Source: Phycisphaeraceae bacterium (GTDB lineage: Bacteria; Planctomycetota; Phycisphaerae; Phycisphaerales; SM1A02). Taken from it: 64,000 nt of DNA. Positions 52,179 to 61,369 of the stretch are shown one piece after another; within the stretch, counting starts at the first letter, position 1; every line of letters starts with the position of its first letter. The translations under genes were made by a program, and so were the position numbers. The stretch lies in contig JAHBWZ010000004.1 of the NCBI GenBank assembly GCA_019636755.1, positions 248,001-312,000 of the forward strand, written 5' to 3'. Under the pieces are notes generated by a model. The model saw only the letters and a list, made by a program, of their open reading frames with translations, ran no database searches and was not told the DNA's origin.

Positions 52179-54110
52179 TCAGGATCCGCCGCCGCTGCGC
52201 GATTCCAGCTGCTGTCGGATGAACGCCGCCTCTCGACGATTGCCGCTTCGCTCATGGCGATCGGCGAGCATCGTGCCCATGCGGTACCAGTTCGACTGCG
52301 CCAGGAATGGATCGGAGGCGCGCGGCGGGCGAGGCGATCGCTCCCAGGCGTCGCGGAGGATGGGGACCAGCAGGTCCGGCCGTCCCGCCTGGTCGAGCAC
52401 GCGCTCCAGCCGCTCCAGCGCATCCAGCGCCACCGGGCCCACGCGTGCCGCCTCCAGCGCGATGTCGCGGTACCGCGACGCCGCTCCGTCGAGATCGCCG
52501 CGCTCGGCGTGGAGCGCCGCCTGTCGCATCCCGATCGCGGCGACCAGGTCCATCCGGCCGGCAAAGTGCCTGAGCAGCGCCTCGTACGCCGACTCGCGCG
52601 CCCGCGCGTCACCCGAGGCGCCGACCAGCGGATCGAGCAGTTCGAACTGCACATCCGGGAAGTCGCGACCGAACAGCCGGACGACGACGTCCGCCCATCG
52701 CCGTGCCTCCTCCGGCGCGAGCAGGCCGCCCTTCGCCAGGTCCGTCACGTACTGCCAGCCCCTGAGGTTGCCCGAGTCCCGGACGAGCGCCTGCTCCGCG
52801 AATCGCAGCGCCTGCGCCTGCCTGGGGTCGGCGACCGCCGCCGGTGCCGCGGCGCCGGCACGCCCGGCACCGCCGCGCCGTCCTCGCGGCGCCGCCGGCG
52901 GCGGCGCGAGGCGATGCGCCGCGTCCACCAGCGCATGCGCGAGCAGTCGATCGGCCTCGTCCGCCGTCCGGAGCGAGACCGCCTTGAGCGCCAGGTGCGC
53001 ATCACTGATCGCCCGGCGCGTCTGCGGGTCGATGACCGTTCCGCGCACGCCCTGGTACGACTCGTACCGGCCCGCGTCGAAGTTCCACGCCGCCGGCCGC
53101 TCCCGCGCATCGAGGAACCCGACCCACGCGTGCCCGACGTTCGCCGCGCGACCGACGCAGTACGCCGTCGGCACACCGATCGCCTTGCCGACGCTGGACG
53201 CGAAGAACGCCTGGTCGGCGCAGATACCTCCGTACAGGCGGATGTTCTCCAGCGTATAGCCTTCCGCGGCCACCCGCTTCTCTTCACCGGTGCGGAAGTG
53301 GCGGCGATCGTAGCCGACGTCGAAGAAGCGCCGGCCGATGTCCGGATCGGCGCGATGCTGTCTCAGTGCCCAGCGCAGTTCGTCGATGCTGCTCGTGACA
53401 TCGACGACGTGCAGGAGCGTCTCCGCCGGCATGCTGCGGAGCGGAAAGACCATGCTTCCCGCGTGCGCGGTGAAGTAGTCCAGCAGCGCCACGGGATCCG
53501 GCGCGAGCGTCACCTGCTCGTTCACGCGGCGCGAGAATGGCCTGTCGTGGACCACGCAGATCGCGGCGACGAGCGGCGCCCAGGCCTCCAGCCGGTCGCC
53601 GCGCTCGCGCCGGAATCGATCGAGCAGGGCCGCCGGATCGGGCGTCCCCTCCACGTCCGACCGCGCGAGAAACGCGATCGTCCACGCGAGTCGCGGTGAC
53701 CGCTCCAGGGTCGCGACCAGCCCGGCGCGGGTCGCCGGGGGCATGCCTTCGACCAGCCGGACGATCCGCAGCGCGAGCGCCGCGTCCCGGATCAGGTCGA
53801 TGTCGCCGCCATCCTCGCGCGTGATGACGGCGTCGAACGCCGATTCCGTCCGGCGACGCGCCTGGTCGGCGGGCATCGACGGATCCTGCAGCGAGCGGAG
53901 GGCCGCCGCGAGTTCCTCGCGGATCGATCCGGTCTCCGCGGGGCGACCGTCGTCCGGCGCCACGGGCGCCGGCGCCGCGGCGAAAGTCGTCGCGGCGGCC
54001 AGCAGCGCCGCGGCCGACACGATGGAGACGCCGCGACCGGCCCGGCGCCCGGCGGCGGCGGCGCACGACGGTGGGGCCACGACGGGTCCGGGACGGTGCG
54101 TGCACATCAT
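52179..54110 (-). CDS. Exported transglutaminase-like protein
   Basis: A 643-residue protein with signal (SIVSAAALLAAATTFAAAPA). A transglutaminase-type (papain-fold) core occupies about residues 280-380: YGGICADQAFFASSVGKAIG with the candidate catalytic Cys, AANVGHAWVGFLDARERP with the His, and WNFDAGRYESYQG with the Asp. The segment before it is helical (DELRWALRQHRADPDIGRRF). The C-terminal 250 residues look like TPR-type helices (DARARESAYEALLRHFAGRM, ALHAERGDLDGAASRYRDIA). A low-complexity PPPAAPRGRRGGAG linker separates them. Probably a periplasmic protease- or crosslinking-type enzyme; the exact reaction is unknown. Confidence 0.75.
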   Translation of the reverse strand: MMCTHRPGPVVAPPSCAAAAGRRAGRGVSIVSAAALLAAATTFAAAPAPVAPDDGRPAETGSIREELAAALRSLQDPSMPADQARRRTESAFDAVITREDGGDIDLIRDAALALRIVRLVEGMPPATRAGLVATLERSPRLAWTIAFLARSDVEGTPDPAALLDRFRRERGDRLEAWAPLVAAICVVHDRPFSRRVNEQVTLAPDPVALLDYFTAHAGSMVFPLRSMPAETLLHVVDVTSSIDELRWALRQHRADPDIGRRFFDVGYDRRHFRTGEEKRVAAEGYTLENIRLYGGICADQAFFASSVGKAIGVPTAYCVGRAANVGHAWVGFLDARERPAAWNFDAGRYESYQGVRGTVIDPQTRRAISDAHLALKAVSLRTADEADRLLAHALVDAAHRLAPPPAAPRGRRGGAGRAGAAAPAAVADPRQAQALRFAEQALVRDSGNLRGWQYVTDLAKGGLLAPEEARRWADVVVRLFGRDFPDVQFELLDPLVGASGDARARESAYEALLRHFAGRMDLVAAIGMRQAALHAERGDLDGAASRYRDIALEAARVGPVALDALERLERVLDQAGRPDLLVPILRDAWERSPRPPRASDPFLAQSNWYRMGTMLADRHERSGNRREAAFIRQQLESRSGGGS

Positions 54111-54303
54111 GCGTCATGATGACACGTTCCTGCCCCGGGCGCGTCGGATTCCGCGCACGTGCGGCGCCCGCGCGACGGCGGCGGTGACGATCCTGTGACC
54201 GCCGCTGGCCGGGCGATGGACCATGATGTCGTTGCGGACGCGACGGCACAGGCCCGCCGCCGCCGCGTCGACCCTGAACCCGCCTGTCCCGGAGATCCCT
54301 GTC

Positions 54304-55350
54304 ATGCACCTGGTGACGTCCCTCGGCCTGACCATCGGGCTCGCGTGCCTGTTCGGCGGCGCGCCGGTCGATCCCACGGATCCCGTCGGCCCCGCGCTCA
54401 CGCTCACGCTGCAGGATCGGTCCATCGTCCTCGGGCCCGACGGAACGCTCCGGCCCGGGCCCCCGCCCCTCGAGCCGGTGGGCGCGATCTCGCCCGACGG
54501 CAGGCACTATGCCTTCAGGAAGGGACATCCCGCGGCACGTCAGACCGCGCTGTGGCTGACCACTGTCGGCCCCGACGGACGGCCGGACACCGCCCATGCG
54601 CGCCTCATCGGCCCCGGCGACTCCCCGGTGATGGATCCGTCGCATCCGATCTGGCTCCCGGACAGCACCGCGCTGCTCGTCCGTTCGGCCGGCGAGCGCG
54701 GCCACCGGCTCCTCCTGGTGCGGACCGACGGGACGCAGGTCACGATCGCCGGCGCGGAGAACGACGTGGCCGCGTTCTCCGTCTCCGCGGCGGGCGTCCT
54801 GGCATGGAGCCGCGTCATCGAGCGGCGCGGCAAGGAGTCCTGGTGCGAGGCGCGCTGCGCGCTGACGGGCGATCTCCTCGCGGGCACCACGCCGTCGACG
54901 CTGCTGGTCGAACGCGCGCTCATGTTCGACCTCGCCGTCAGCCCCGACGGACGATGGCTGGCATGGTCGGAGCCGGGCGCGCTCGTCTTCACCGCGACCG
55001 GCCTCCCGATACCCTTCGGCGCCGTGGAACCCGGCTCCGGCCCGCGGGAACGACGCGTCGAACTGGCCTCGATCGACCAGTCGATGTGGAACGACCTCGC
55101 CGCGCATCTCGCCTGGCATCCCGTCGAGTACGCCGTTGCCGGCCGGTTCACCTTCGCGGGTGGGACCTTCTTCTCTTCGAGTGCGCGTCCGCGCGAGATC
55201 AGCCGGATCGCCATCGTGGATGTCCGCCACCTCCTGCGCCCGCGCTGGGACACGCCGCCCGCCCCCATCGCGCCGCCGGTCGGCATCCATCCGGTCGACG
55301 GCCTGGTCACCGACCTCCGCTGGGCAGACGCCACGGCGGCGCCGCGCTGA
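54304..55350 (+). CDS. Exported TolB/WD40-like propeller protein
   Basis: A 348-residue protein from ATG 54304, with signal peptide (MHLVTSLGLTIGLACLFGGA). Propeller blades are visible as repeated S-P-D-G-x-x-x-A-x motifs: GAISPDGRHYAFRKGHPAAR, SHPIWLPDSTALLVRSAGER and DLAVSPDGRWLAWSEPGALV. No catalytic domain follows, so it is a stand-alone TolB-like propeller. Its partner is unknown. Confidence 0.75.
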   Translation: MHLVTSLGLTIGLACLFGGAPVDPTDPVGPALTLTLQDRSIVLGPDGTLRPGPPPLEPVGAISPDGRHYAFRKGHPAARQTALWLTTVGPDGRPDTAHARLIGPGDSPVMDPSHPIWLPDSTALLVRSAGERGHRLLLVRTDGTQVTIAGAENDVAAFSVSAAGVLAWSRVIERRGKESWCEARCALTGDLLAGTTPSTLLVERALMFDLAVSPDGRWLAWSEPGALVFTATGLPIPFGAVEPGSGPRERRVELASIDQSMWNDLAAHLAWHPVEYAVAGRFTFAGGTFFSSSARPREISRIAIVDVRHLLRPRWDTPPAPIAPPVGIHPVDGLVTDLRWADATAAPR

Positions 55351-55491
55351 CGAACGGACGAACGCGCCGCCGTGGATCCGGGGGCGCGCCGGGCGGTCTT
55401 TGCACGCGCCGGGTCCGCCTCGCCGATGGCTGGGTGCGGGATTCACCGATCGCCCCGGTGTACGCTCCGCGCAGGATCTCCCGGCGAAGCC

Positions 55492-57075
55492 ATGTCAGAT
55501 CAGCGTCACCCCACGCGCGTCCGCGCCCTTCTCATCGGTCCCCGCGCCCTGCTGCGGCGGCTGGAGCACCAGCTGGACCTGATGCCGGCGCGCCCGGTGA
55601 CGATCGGGTGGGTCCTGACCGATCCGGCGGACGCGGCGCCCCCCGCGCCCCGCGCGGATGACGGGGCCCGCACGCCGGGCCCGGCCGGCGACGACGACGG
55701 GCCCGTGCTCGGCTCGATCGACCGGCTGGAGGCTATCACGGCGCAGGTCGCGCCCGCCCTCGCCCTCGTCACGATGTCCGCGCGCCTGACGGACCTCGTC
55801 GCGCAGATCCGCACGCGCCTGCGGCGGCTGGGCATCCCCGATCGCTTCGTCCCGACGCTGGAGGACCTGGTCGCCGGCATCGGCCCGAGGACGCACATCG
55901 ACGTGGATCCGCGCTCCCTCACCGGGCGCACCCCGCGCCTGCCCGACGAGGCCCGCATCCGGTCCGTCGTGGCCGGACGGCGCGTGCTCATCACCGGCGC
56001 CGGCGGATCGATCGGCGCCGAACTGGCGCGCATCGTCGCCGCGCATGCACCGGCCGGGCTGCTGCTGGTGGAGCGATCGGAGAACGCGCTCTTCGAGATC
56101 GATCGACAGGTCGCGCGCCGTCACCCGGACCTTCCGCGGTGTCCGCTCCTGCATGACGTGGTCGACCCGGATGCGACGCTGGAACACTTCCGCCGGTTGC
56201 GGCCCGAGATCATCTTCCACGCCGCGGCGCACAAGCACGTGCCGATGATGGAACTCCATCCCGCGGCAGCGATCGACAACAACCTCTTCGGCACGCGATC
56301 GGTGATCGATGCGGCGCAGGCCGTCGGCGCTGAACGCTTCGTGATGATCTCGACGGACAAGGCGGTCCATCCGCGGTCCATCATGGGTGCGACGAAGCGC
56401 CTCGCGGAACTGTACGTGCAGCACGCCGGCCGCACGGGCGGTCCGCGCACGTCGATCGTCCGGTTCGGAAACGTCCTGGGATCGGCGGGAAGCGTGCTGG
56501 AGACGTGGCAGCGCCAGATCGCCGACGGCGGCCCGGTCACCGTCACCGATCCGCGCATGACGCGCTACTTCATGACGATCCCGGAGGCCGCGACCCTGGT
56601 GATCGAGTCGGCGTCGCTCGCCGATGAGCAGCCCGGCGAGACGGCGGTCTACCTCCTGGACATGGGCGACCCGGTGCGCATCGTGGACCTCGCCGAGCGG
56701 TTCATCCGCGCGCACGGGCTGGATCCGGCGCTCCCGGGATCGCCATGTGCGTCACCGGCCGCCATGCCGATCCGCTTCACCGGCATCCGCCCGGGCGAGA
56801 AGCTCTTCGAGGAACTCACGTTCGACGCCGAGTCCATGCGCCCGACCGCGCACCGGTTCATCCACGCGTGGAACGTGCCGGCGGCGGAACCCGGCCTCAT
56901 CCGCGATGCACTGCTCGAACTCGCGCCGGAGCATCGGCCGAACGATCCGCGGGACATTGCCGCACGGCTCCGGCGACTGCTGCCGGAGATGTCGATCGCG
57001 CGGCCCGTGGCGGCGGCAGGCGGGCCCGCGCCGCAGGCGGGCACGCCGGCACGCCTCACCCGCACCCCCCGCTGA
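55492..57075 (+). CDS. Soluble nucleotide-sugar dehydratase of the FlaA1/CapD (polysaccharide biosynthesis) family
   Basis: A 527-residue protein. The catalytic domain (residues ~160-480) shows the Rossmann motif VLITGAGGSIGAELARI, then FHAAAHKHVPMMELHP, the active-site stretch MISTDKAVHPRSIMGATKRL, FGNVLGSAGSVLETWQRQIA and MTRYFMTIPEAATLVIESA. In place of the SDR Tyr the sequence has Met-x3-Lys (MGATK), as is usual for this dehydratase family. The four N-terminal membrane helices of typical FlaA1/PglF proteins are absent. Instead there is a shortened Rossmann-like N-domain with a Pro/Ala/Asp-rich insertion (residues ~50-75). It likely makes a 4-keto-6-deoxy sugar for surface glycans. Confidence 0.88.
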   Translation: MSDQRHPTRVRALLIGPRALLRRLEHQLDLMPARPVTIGWVLTDPADAAPPAPRADDGARTPGPAGDDDGPVLGSIDRLEAITAQVAPALALVTMSARLTDLVAQIRTRLRRLGIPDRFVPTLEDLVAGIGPRTHIDVDPRSLTGRTPRLPDEARIRSVVAGRRVLITGAGGSIGAELARIVAAHAPAGLLLVERSENALFEIDRQVARRHPDLPRCPLLHDVVDPDATLEHFRRLRPEIIFHAAAHKHVPMMELHPAAAIDNNLFGTRSVIDAAQAVGAERFVMISTDKAVHPRSIMGATKRLAELYVQHAGRTGGPRTSIVRFGNVLGSAGSVLETWQRQIADGGPVTVTDPRMTRYFMTIPEAATLVIESASLADEQPGETAVYLLDMGDPVRIVDLAERFIRAHGLDPALPGSPCASPAAMPIRFTGIRPGEKLFEELTFDAESMRPTAHRFIHAWNVPAAEPGLIRDALLELAPEHRPNDPRDIAARLRRLLPEMSIARPVAAAGGPAPQAGTPARLTRTPR

Positions 57076-57099
57076 TCCCGGCGGCGCCGACGGACGCGC

Positions 57100-59241
57100 T
57101 CAACTCCAGTGAGAGAGCAGCAGCAGCAGGTCGGAGAACCCCACGCTGCAGTCGCCGTCGATGTCCGAGAGGCATACGTCGCAGGTGCGGCATGGCCCCC
57201 AGTTCGAGAGCAGGATCAACAGGTCGGCGAAGCCGACGATGCGATCGCCATCGAGGTCACCCGGGATACCGGCGCACGTTCCGGAGACGCTGAAGCTGAT
57301 TCTCGTCTCGGAACCGATGAGGAGCAGCGGCGTCGACCGCGGGTATCCGGGCGGCGCATACTTCGAGTCGCCCCACGTGATCGCGCCGGAGACCACATCG
57401 AGGGGACCCACCCGACCTGCATCGTCGAAGGCCAGGTAGTAGACGCTCAGGCTGTTGCTCCCAGGCTGAAGCGGCAGCGGCGGAGTCCAGGACGTGGCGT
57501 CAAGCGGAATGTCTCCGAACAGGCTGACCGCCTCCTGCTCGAACGCCTCGTCCCGGGTCTCGACACTGACACCCAGGACATCGGCGTCCGCTTCGCCGGT
57601 GGGATCGAGCCACGTGAAGGTCGGGCATGGTGAGACGCGGACCTCGCCGTGCTGCGGCGAAAGGACCGTCGGTGTCGCGAAGAGATCGGCATCGAGTATC
57701 TCCCCGGCGTCCAGGTCGAACGTGCTGACGTGCACGTGGCCGCCGACATCGGAGAGCGTGATCGTCCACGTTCCCTGCGTGAGCTGATGGAAGTCGCGCA
57801 CGGAGTCGAAGAGGAGGTCGAGGGACCACGAGCCCGCCGTCTCACGATCGTCCTCCAGTGGGATGAATGTCCCGCCCGGGAGAGTGATCGAGGCGCCTGC
57901 CGCTCCGCCCGACACCGTGATGTCCACTTCGAACGCGAATTCGTGATCCGGGTGATCGAAGTCGTCGGCCCGAGTCAGCAGCATGAGGACCTCGCCCGTG
58001 AGCGCAACCGGGCTGCCCGCCGGGCATCCCCATCGGGCGATGTACCCGGGCGCCGCAGCGAAGTACGCACCGGCCACCAGGTCGCTGTTCCACACCGCCA
58101 GCGCGGACACGGAGCCGGTCGCCCCCACCTGTCCGCCGGAGGTGAAGCCGTGCCACGCTGAGCCATCCCATCGCGCGATGTGATTGACCGTCTGGCCGCC
58201 CGCCGTATCGAAGGATCCGCCGGCGATCAGGTCGCCATTCCACACCGACAGTTCCACCACATACGGATCCTCGAGGATTCCGCCGACACCGATCTCCCCG
58301 CCGGAGGCGAGAGAATGCCACGCCGAGCCGCCCCATCGCGCGATGTGATTGACCGTCTGACCGCCCGCCGTCGTGAACCAGCCGCCGGCGATCAGGTCGG
58401 CGTTCCACACCGCCAGGGCACCGACCGCCTCCTCGCTCCCGGCAACACCGGTCTGCCCGCCCGATGTGAACGGATGCCACGCCGCGCCATCCCAGCGTGC
58501 GATGCCGTTGACCGTCTGGCCGCCCGCCGTCGTAAAGCGACCACCGGCGATCAGGTCGCCGTTCCACACCGTCAGCGCGACGACGGCGCCGCCACCGACC
58601 CCGGTCGAACCACCGGAGGTGAACGGATGCCACGCCGCGCCGTCCCATCGCGCGATGCGATTGACCGTCTGGCCGCCCGCCGTCGTGAAGAAGCCGCCCG
58701 CGATGAGGTCGCCGTTCCACACCGCCAGCGCGCGCACCGACCCCGAGACGCCCGTCTGGCCACCGGCGACGAAGGGATGCCACGCCGCGCCATCCCAGCG
58801 CGCGATGCCGTTGACTGTCTGACCGCCGGCGGTCGTGAACTGGCCGCCCGCCACCACGGTGTCGTTCCACACCGTCACGGCGTACACAGAGTCCCATTCG
58901 TCCCGGCCGGCACCGACGCCCGTTTCGCCACCGGATGCGAAGGCGTGCCACGCGGCGCCATCCCACCGCGCCATGCCGTTCACCACCTGGCCAGCCGCCT
59001 CGTCGAAGGGACCGCCGGCCACCAGGTCGCCGTTCCAGGTCGTGGCGGCCCACACGTTGCTGCTCACGCCCGCTTCCCCGCCTGCGATGAACGGCTGCCA
59101 TCCCGGCACGCAGTCGCCGTGCGCCCACGCAGCGCCGCCCGATGCGGCAAGGCAGAGGAGCATGCCCTCCATACGATGGCGGGTGCGGAGGCGTGCACGC
59201 ACGTTCGCGGGGTTCTCCGCGCCCAGGTCATGTCCGGTCAT
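57100..59241 (-). CDS. Exported repeat protein (seven ~50-residue W-N-G-D-L units) with dockerin-like end
   Basis: A 713-residue protein with a signal after the second Met (GMLLCLAASGGAAWA). Seven tandem units, the last partial, follow the plan H-P-F-x-S-G-G-x-T-G-V...A-L-x-V-W-N-G-D-L-I-A-G-G-x-F-T-T-A-G-G-Q-T-V-N-x-I-A-R-W-D-G-x-A-W, which would close into a propeller. Then come two beta domains (VDITVSGGAAGASITLPGGT; SPCPTFTWLDPTGEADADV). The end has two dockerin-like repeats (PGDLDGDRIVGFADLLILLS, LSDIDGDCSVGFSDLLLLLS). Related proteins of Phycisphaerae are of unknown function. Unit identity at DNA level is high, pointing to recent amplification. Confidence 0.85.
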   Translation of the reverse strand: MTGHDLGAENPANVRARLRTRHRMEGMLLCLAASGGAAWAHGDCVPGWQPFIAGGEAGVSSNVWAATTWNGDLVAGGPFDEAAGQVVNGMARWDGAAWHAFASGGETGVGAGRDEWDSVYAVTVWNDTVVAGGQFTTAGGQTVNGIARWDGAAWHPFVAGGQTGVSGSVRALAVWNGDLIAGGFFTTAGGQTVNRIARWDGAAWHPFTSGGSTGVGGGAVVALTVWNGDLIAGGRFTTAGGQTVNGIARWDGAAWHPFTSGGQTGVAGSEEAVGALAVWNADLIAGGWFTTAGGQTVNHIARWGGSAWHSLASGGEIGVGGILEDPYVVELSVWNGDLIAGGSFDTAGGQTVNHIARWDGSAWHGFTSGGQVGATGSVSALAVWNSDLVAGAYFAAAPGYIARWGCPAGSPVALTGEVLMLLTRADDFDHPDHEFAFEVDITVSGGAAGASITLPGGTFIPLEDDRETAGSWSLDLLFDSVRDFHQLTQGTWTITLSDVGGHVHVSTFDLDAGEILDADLFATPTVLSPQHGEVRVSPCPTFTWLDPTGEADADVLGVSVETRDEAFEQEAVSLFGDIPLDATSWTPPLPLQPGSNSLSVYYLAFDDAGRVGPLDVVSGAITWGDSKYAPPGYPRSTPLLLIGSETRISFSVSGTCAGIPGDLDGDRIVGFADLLILLSNWGPCRTCDVCLSDIDGDCSVGFSDLLLLLSHWS

Positions 59242-59674
59242 GCCACCGACTCCTGGTTGAACGGGTCAAGTCCGGCGACCTGGCGCCGTGATCGCCCGAC
59301 CGGACGCGCCGCGACGCGACGCGACGCACTCGTCCACGCAGGTGTTTCACGGGCCATTCCGCCCCGAGCCAGCCCGCACTCTACCGACCCCACCGCGCCG
59401 GTCAATCCCCGGACGGGCGGTCGCGTCCGCCACCTGACCGCGCGGTCAGGGCATCCCCTCGTCGCAGGGCCTTGCGGACCGTGGACCGCGACTCCACCTG
59501 AGGCGCGCCTGGGGGGGGTGCCGACCGCCGGGACGCAGGCACCCGTGACGGGATTGCGGCGCCGGTTTCTCTCGGACCGTGAAATTCAGGCGGCCGCTTG
59601 CCCTGAATGACCGATCTGTGAGAGAATCCCGACCTTCGTGGCAGGATTCCGTTTCCTTCCGGGGACGCCCACCC
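59242..59674. other. Gene-free stretch
   Basis: About 430 bases. It holds the start regions of two divergent genes. I see no RNA gene or repeat. GGGGGGG at 59512-59518 is the only low-complexity run. Confidence 0.5.
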
Positions 59675-60097
59675 ATGTCACCCACAGTGCTGGACCTGAC
59701 GAAGCCGGCTTCCGGCCACCCGATGGTGGACGGCGGCCAGCCCGTCGCGCCCCGACCCGTTCTCCGGCATGTCGCGCGCCCGGACGGCCCGGGTGTTCCC
59801 CCGGCCACCCTCGAGACGCTTCGAGCCCGCGCCGCCCAGGTGCTGGCATCCCTTCGCGCCGACCTGGCCACCGTGGAGGCGGAGCGACTCCGCCGGGGCA
59901 AGTGCGATCCCGTCCGGGATCTCACCGGCCACAGCGCCCTCGAGCGCGCGATTGCGGAGACGGAAGAGATGCTCCGCCGGCTGACGGCCGGGGGCCGTGA
60001 CGGCGACGCGCCGCGCCTCGCGACGATCATCAGCGTGGATGCGCGTGAGCTGGATGCGCTGGCCCTTGCCGGCACACCGCTGGCCCCCGGGACGTGA
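59675..60097 (+). CDS. Small unknown protein upstream of dut
   Basis: A 140-residue protein from ATG 59675 (MSPTVLDLTKPASGHPMVDG). The second half is helical (ETLRARAAQVLASLRADLAT, HSALERAIAETEEMLRRLTA) and may form a short coiled coil. No domain or signal peptide is recognised. It ends 40 bases before dut on the same strand, so the two may be cotranscribed. Confidence 0.55.
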   Translation: MSPTVLDLTKPASGHPMVDGGQPVAPRPVLRHVARPDGPGVPPATLETLRARAAQVLASLRADLATVEAERLRRGKCDPVRDLTGHSALERAIAETEEMLRRLTAGGRDGDAPRLATIISVDARELDALALAGTPLAPGT

Positions 60098-60137
60098 TGC
60101 ATCCGGATCTGCGAGTCAGAACGCCGGGGAGACCGCG

Positions 60138-60587
60138 TTGACGCCGCCCGGACCGCGCCTGCGCCTCCGCCGGCTGTCGCCCCACGCGGAACTGCCCCGG
60201 TACCAGACCGACGGCGCCGCGGGCATGGACCTGCATGCCGCCATCGAGGCACCGCGCATGCTCGCGCCGGGCTGCACCACCATCGTCCCGTGCGGCTTCG
60301 CGATGGCGATCCCGCCCGGCTTCGAGGCGCAGATCCGCCCTCGCAGCGGCCTGGCGTCGCGCCACAGCATCACGCTCCCGAACGCGCCCGGCACGATCGA
60401 CTGCGATTACCGCGGCGAAGTGCTGATCCCGCTGATCAACCTGGGTTCGGCGCCGTTCGTCATCGAGCCGCGGATGCGGATCGCGCAGATGGTGATCGCC
60501 CCGGTCGTCCGCGCCTGCATCGAGGAGGTGGATGATCTCGGCGACACGCCGCGCGGCACGGGCGGCTTCGGAAGCACCGGGCATTGA
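60138..60587 (+). CDS. dut: dUTP pyrophosphatase (dUTPase)
   Basis: A 149-residue trimeric-type dUTPase. The TTG at 60138 is the start because CGGGGAGA precedes it and the protein then has normal length (MTPPGPRLRLRRLSPHAELP). All five motifs are present: DGAAGMDL, PRSGLASR, NAPGTIDCDYRGEV (catalytic Asp and Tyr), RIAQMVIAPV and RGTGGFGSTG. It hydrolyses dUTP to dUMP and keeps uracil out of DNA. Confidence 0.95.
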   Translation: MTPPGPRLRLRRLSPHAELPRYQTDGAAGMDLHAAIEAPRMLAPGCTTIVPCGFAMAIPPGFEAQIRPRSGLASRHSITLPNAPGTIDCDYRGEVLIPLINLGSAPFVIEPRMRIAQMVIAPVVRACIEEVDDLGDTPRGTGGFGSTGH

Positions 60588-60712
60588 ACCGCCCGAAGGC
60601 ACCGCCGCGGATGTGAACCGCCGGCCGGGCGCCCGGGAACATCCGGGCATCCCGGCCGGCGGTTTCCGGTCGCGTCTCTGCGCGACCCGGATCCGGGCGG
60701 CGGCTCGCGCCG

Positions 60713-61180
60713 TCACGGCTGCGGCGGCGGCGGCAGGGCGCTGTTGATCGTCTCGATCGCCGCCATCCGGGAAGCATGCACCGCCTGGACCCCCGACACG
60801 CGGGCCTGGTGCACCTGCGCGGCGAGATCGGGTCGACCGAGGTGCATCAGGACCGCGATGCAGTGCTGCGCACGATGCTGCATCACCTGCACGGTATGGA
60901 ACGATCGATGGTTGATCACGTGCTTCGCATGCGTGGCCAGCGCGAATGCCTGCTGGACCTGTCCGGCTTCCACGAGCGCCGTGATGTGCGTTGCCGCGTT
61001 GGCGGACATGAGCGCATTCGCTTCGCTGCGCTGCGAGGCGCGGGCGCCGATCGCCTGGATGCACTGGGCCGCGATGGCCTCGGCATCCGGCCTGCCCGGT
61101 GGATCCGCATGCGCCGCGGTACCGACCGCGGCCAGCAGCACGAGCAGAGTGGGAAGGACGAACCGTCTGACAGGTCGCAT
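60713..61180 (-). CDS. Small exported helical protein
   Basis: A 155-residue protein with signal peptide (FVLPTLLVLLAAVGTAAHAD). The mature part is helical and rich in Ala, Gln and His (QQAFALATHAKHVINHRSFH, TVQVMQHRAQHCIAVLMHLG, DLAAQVHQARVSGVQAVHAS). Regular His spacing suggests metal binding, but this is speculative. It ends with a Pro run. No family recognised. Confidence 0.6.
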   Translation of the reverse strand: MRPVRRFVLPTLLVLLAAVGTAAHADPPGRPDAEAIAAQCIQAIGARASQRSEANALMSANAATHITALVEAGQVQQAFALATHAKHVINHRSFHTVQVMQHRAQHCIAVLMHLGRPDLAAQVHQARVSGVQAVHASRMAAIETINSALPPPPQP

Positions 61181-61369
61181 GGCGATGTCTCCGCGGGATC
61201 GAGTGTGGGGCGCGCCCGGCCGGACGCCCGGCCGGCAGATCGCGCCGACAGCGACCCCATTCGGACACAGCCGCCGGATCATCCCCGACACGGCACGGGA
61301 CGACCGGCGGCGCCGGTTCTGCGGACGCCGGGTCGGCGACCCCGGCGGAGTTCCGGCGTCCGCGGTCCG

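Noticed and set aside
53284-55446. A 720-codon minus-strand frame across the transglutaminase-like gene and the divergent propeller gene
   Set aside because: It runs through two genes in the wrong frame and is rich in Arg/Gly/Pro, as expected for shadow frames at this GC content.
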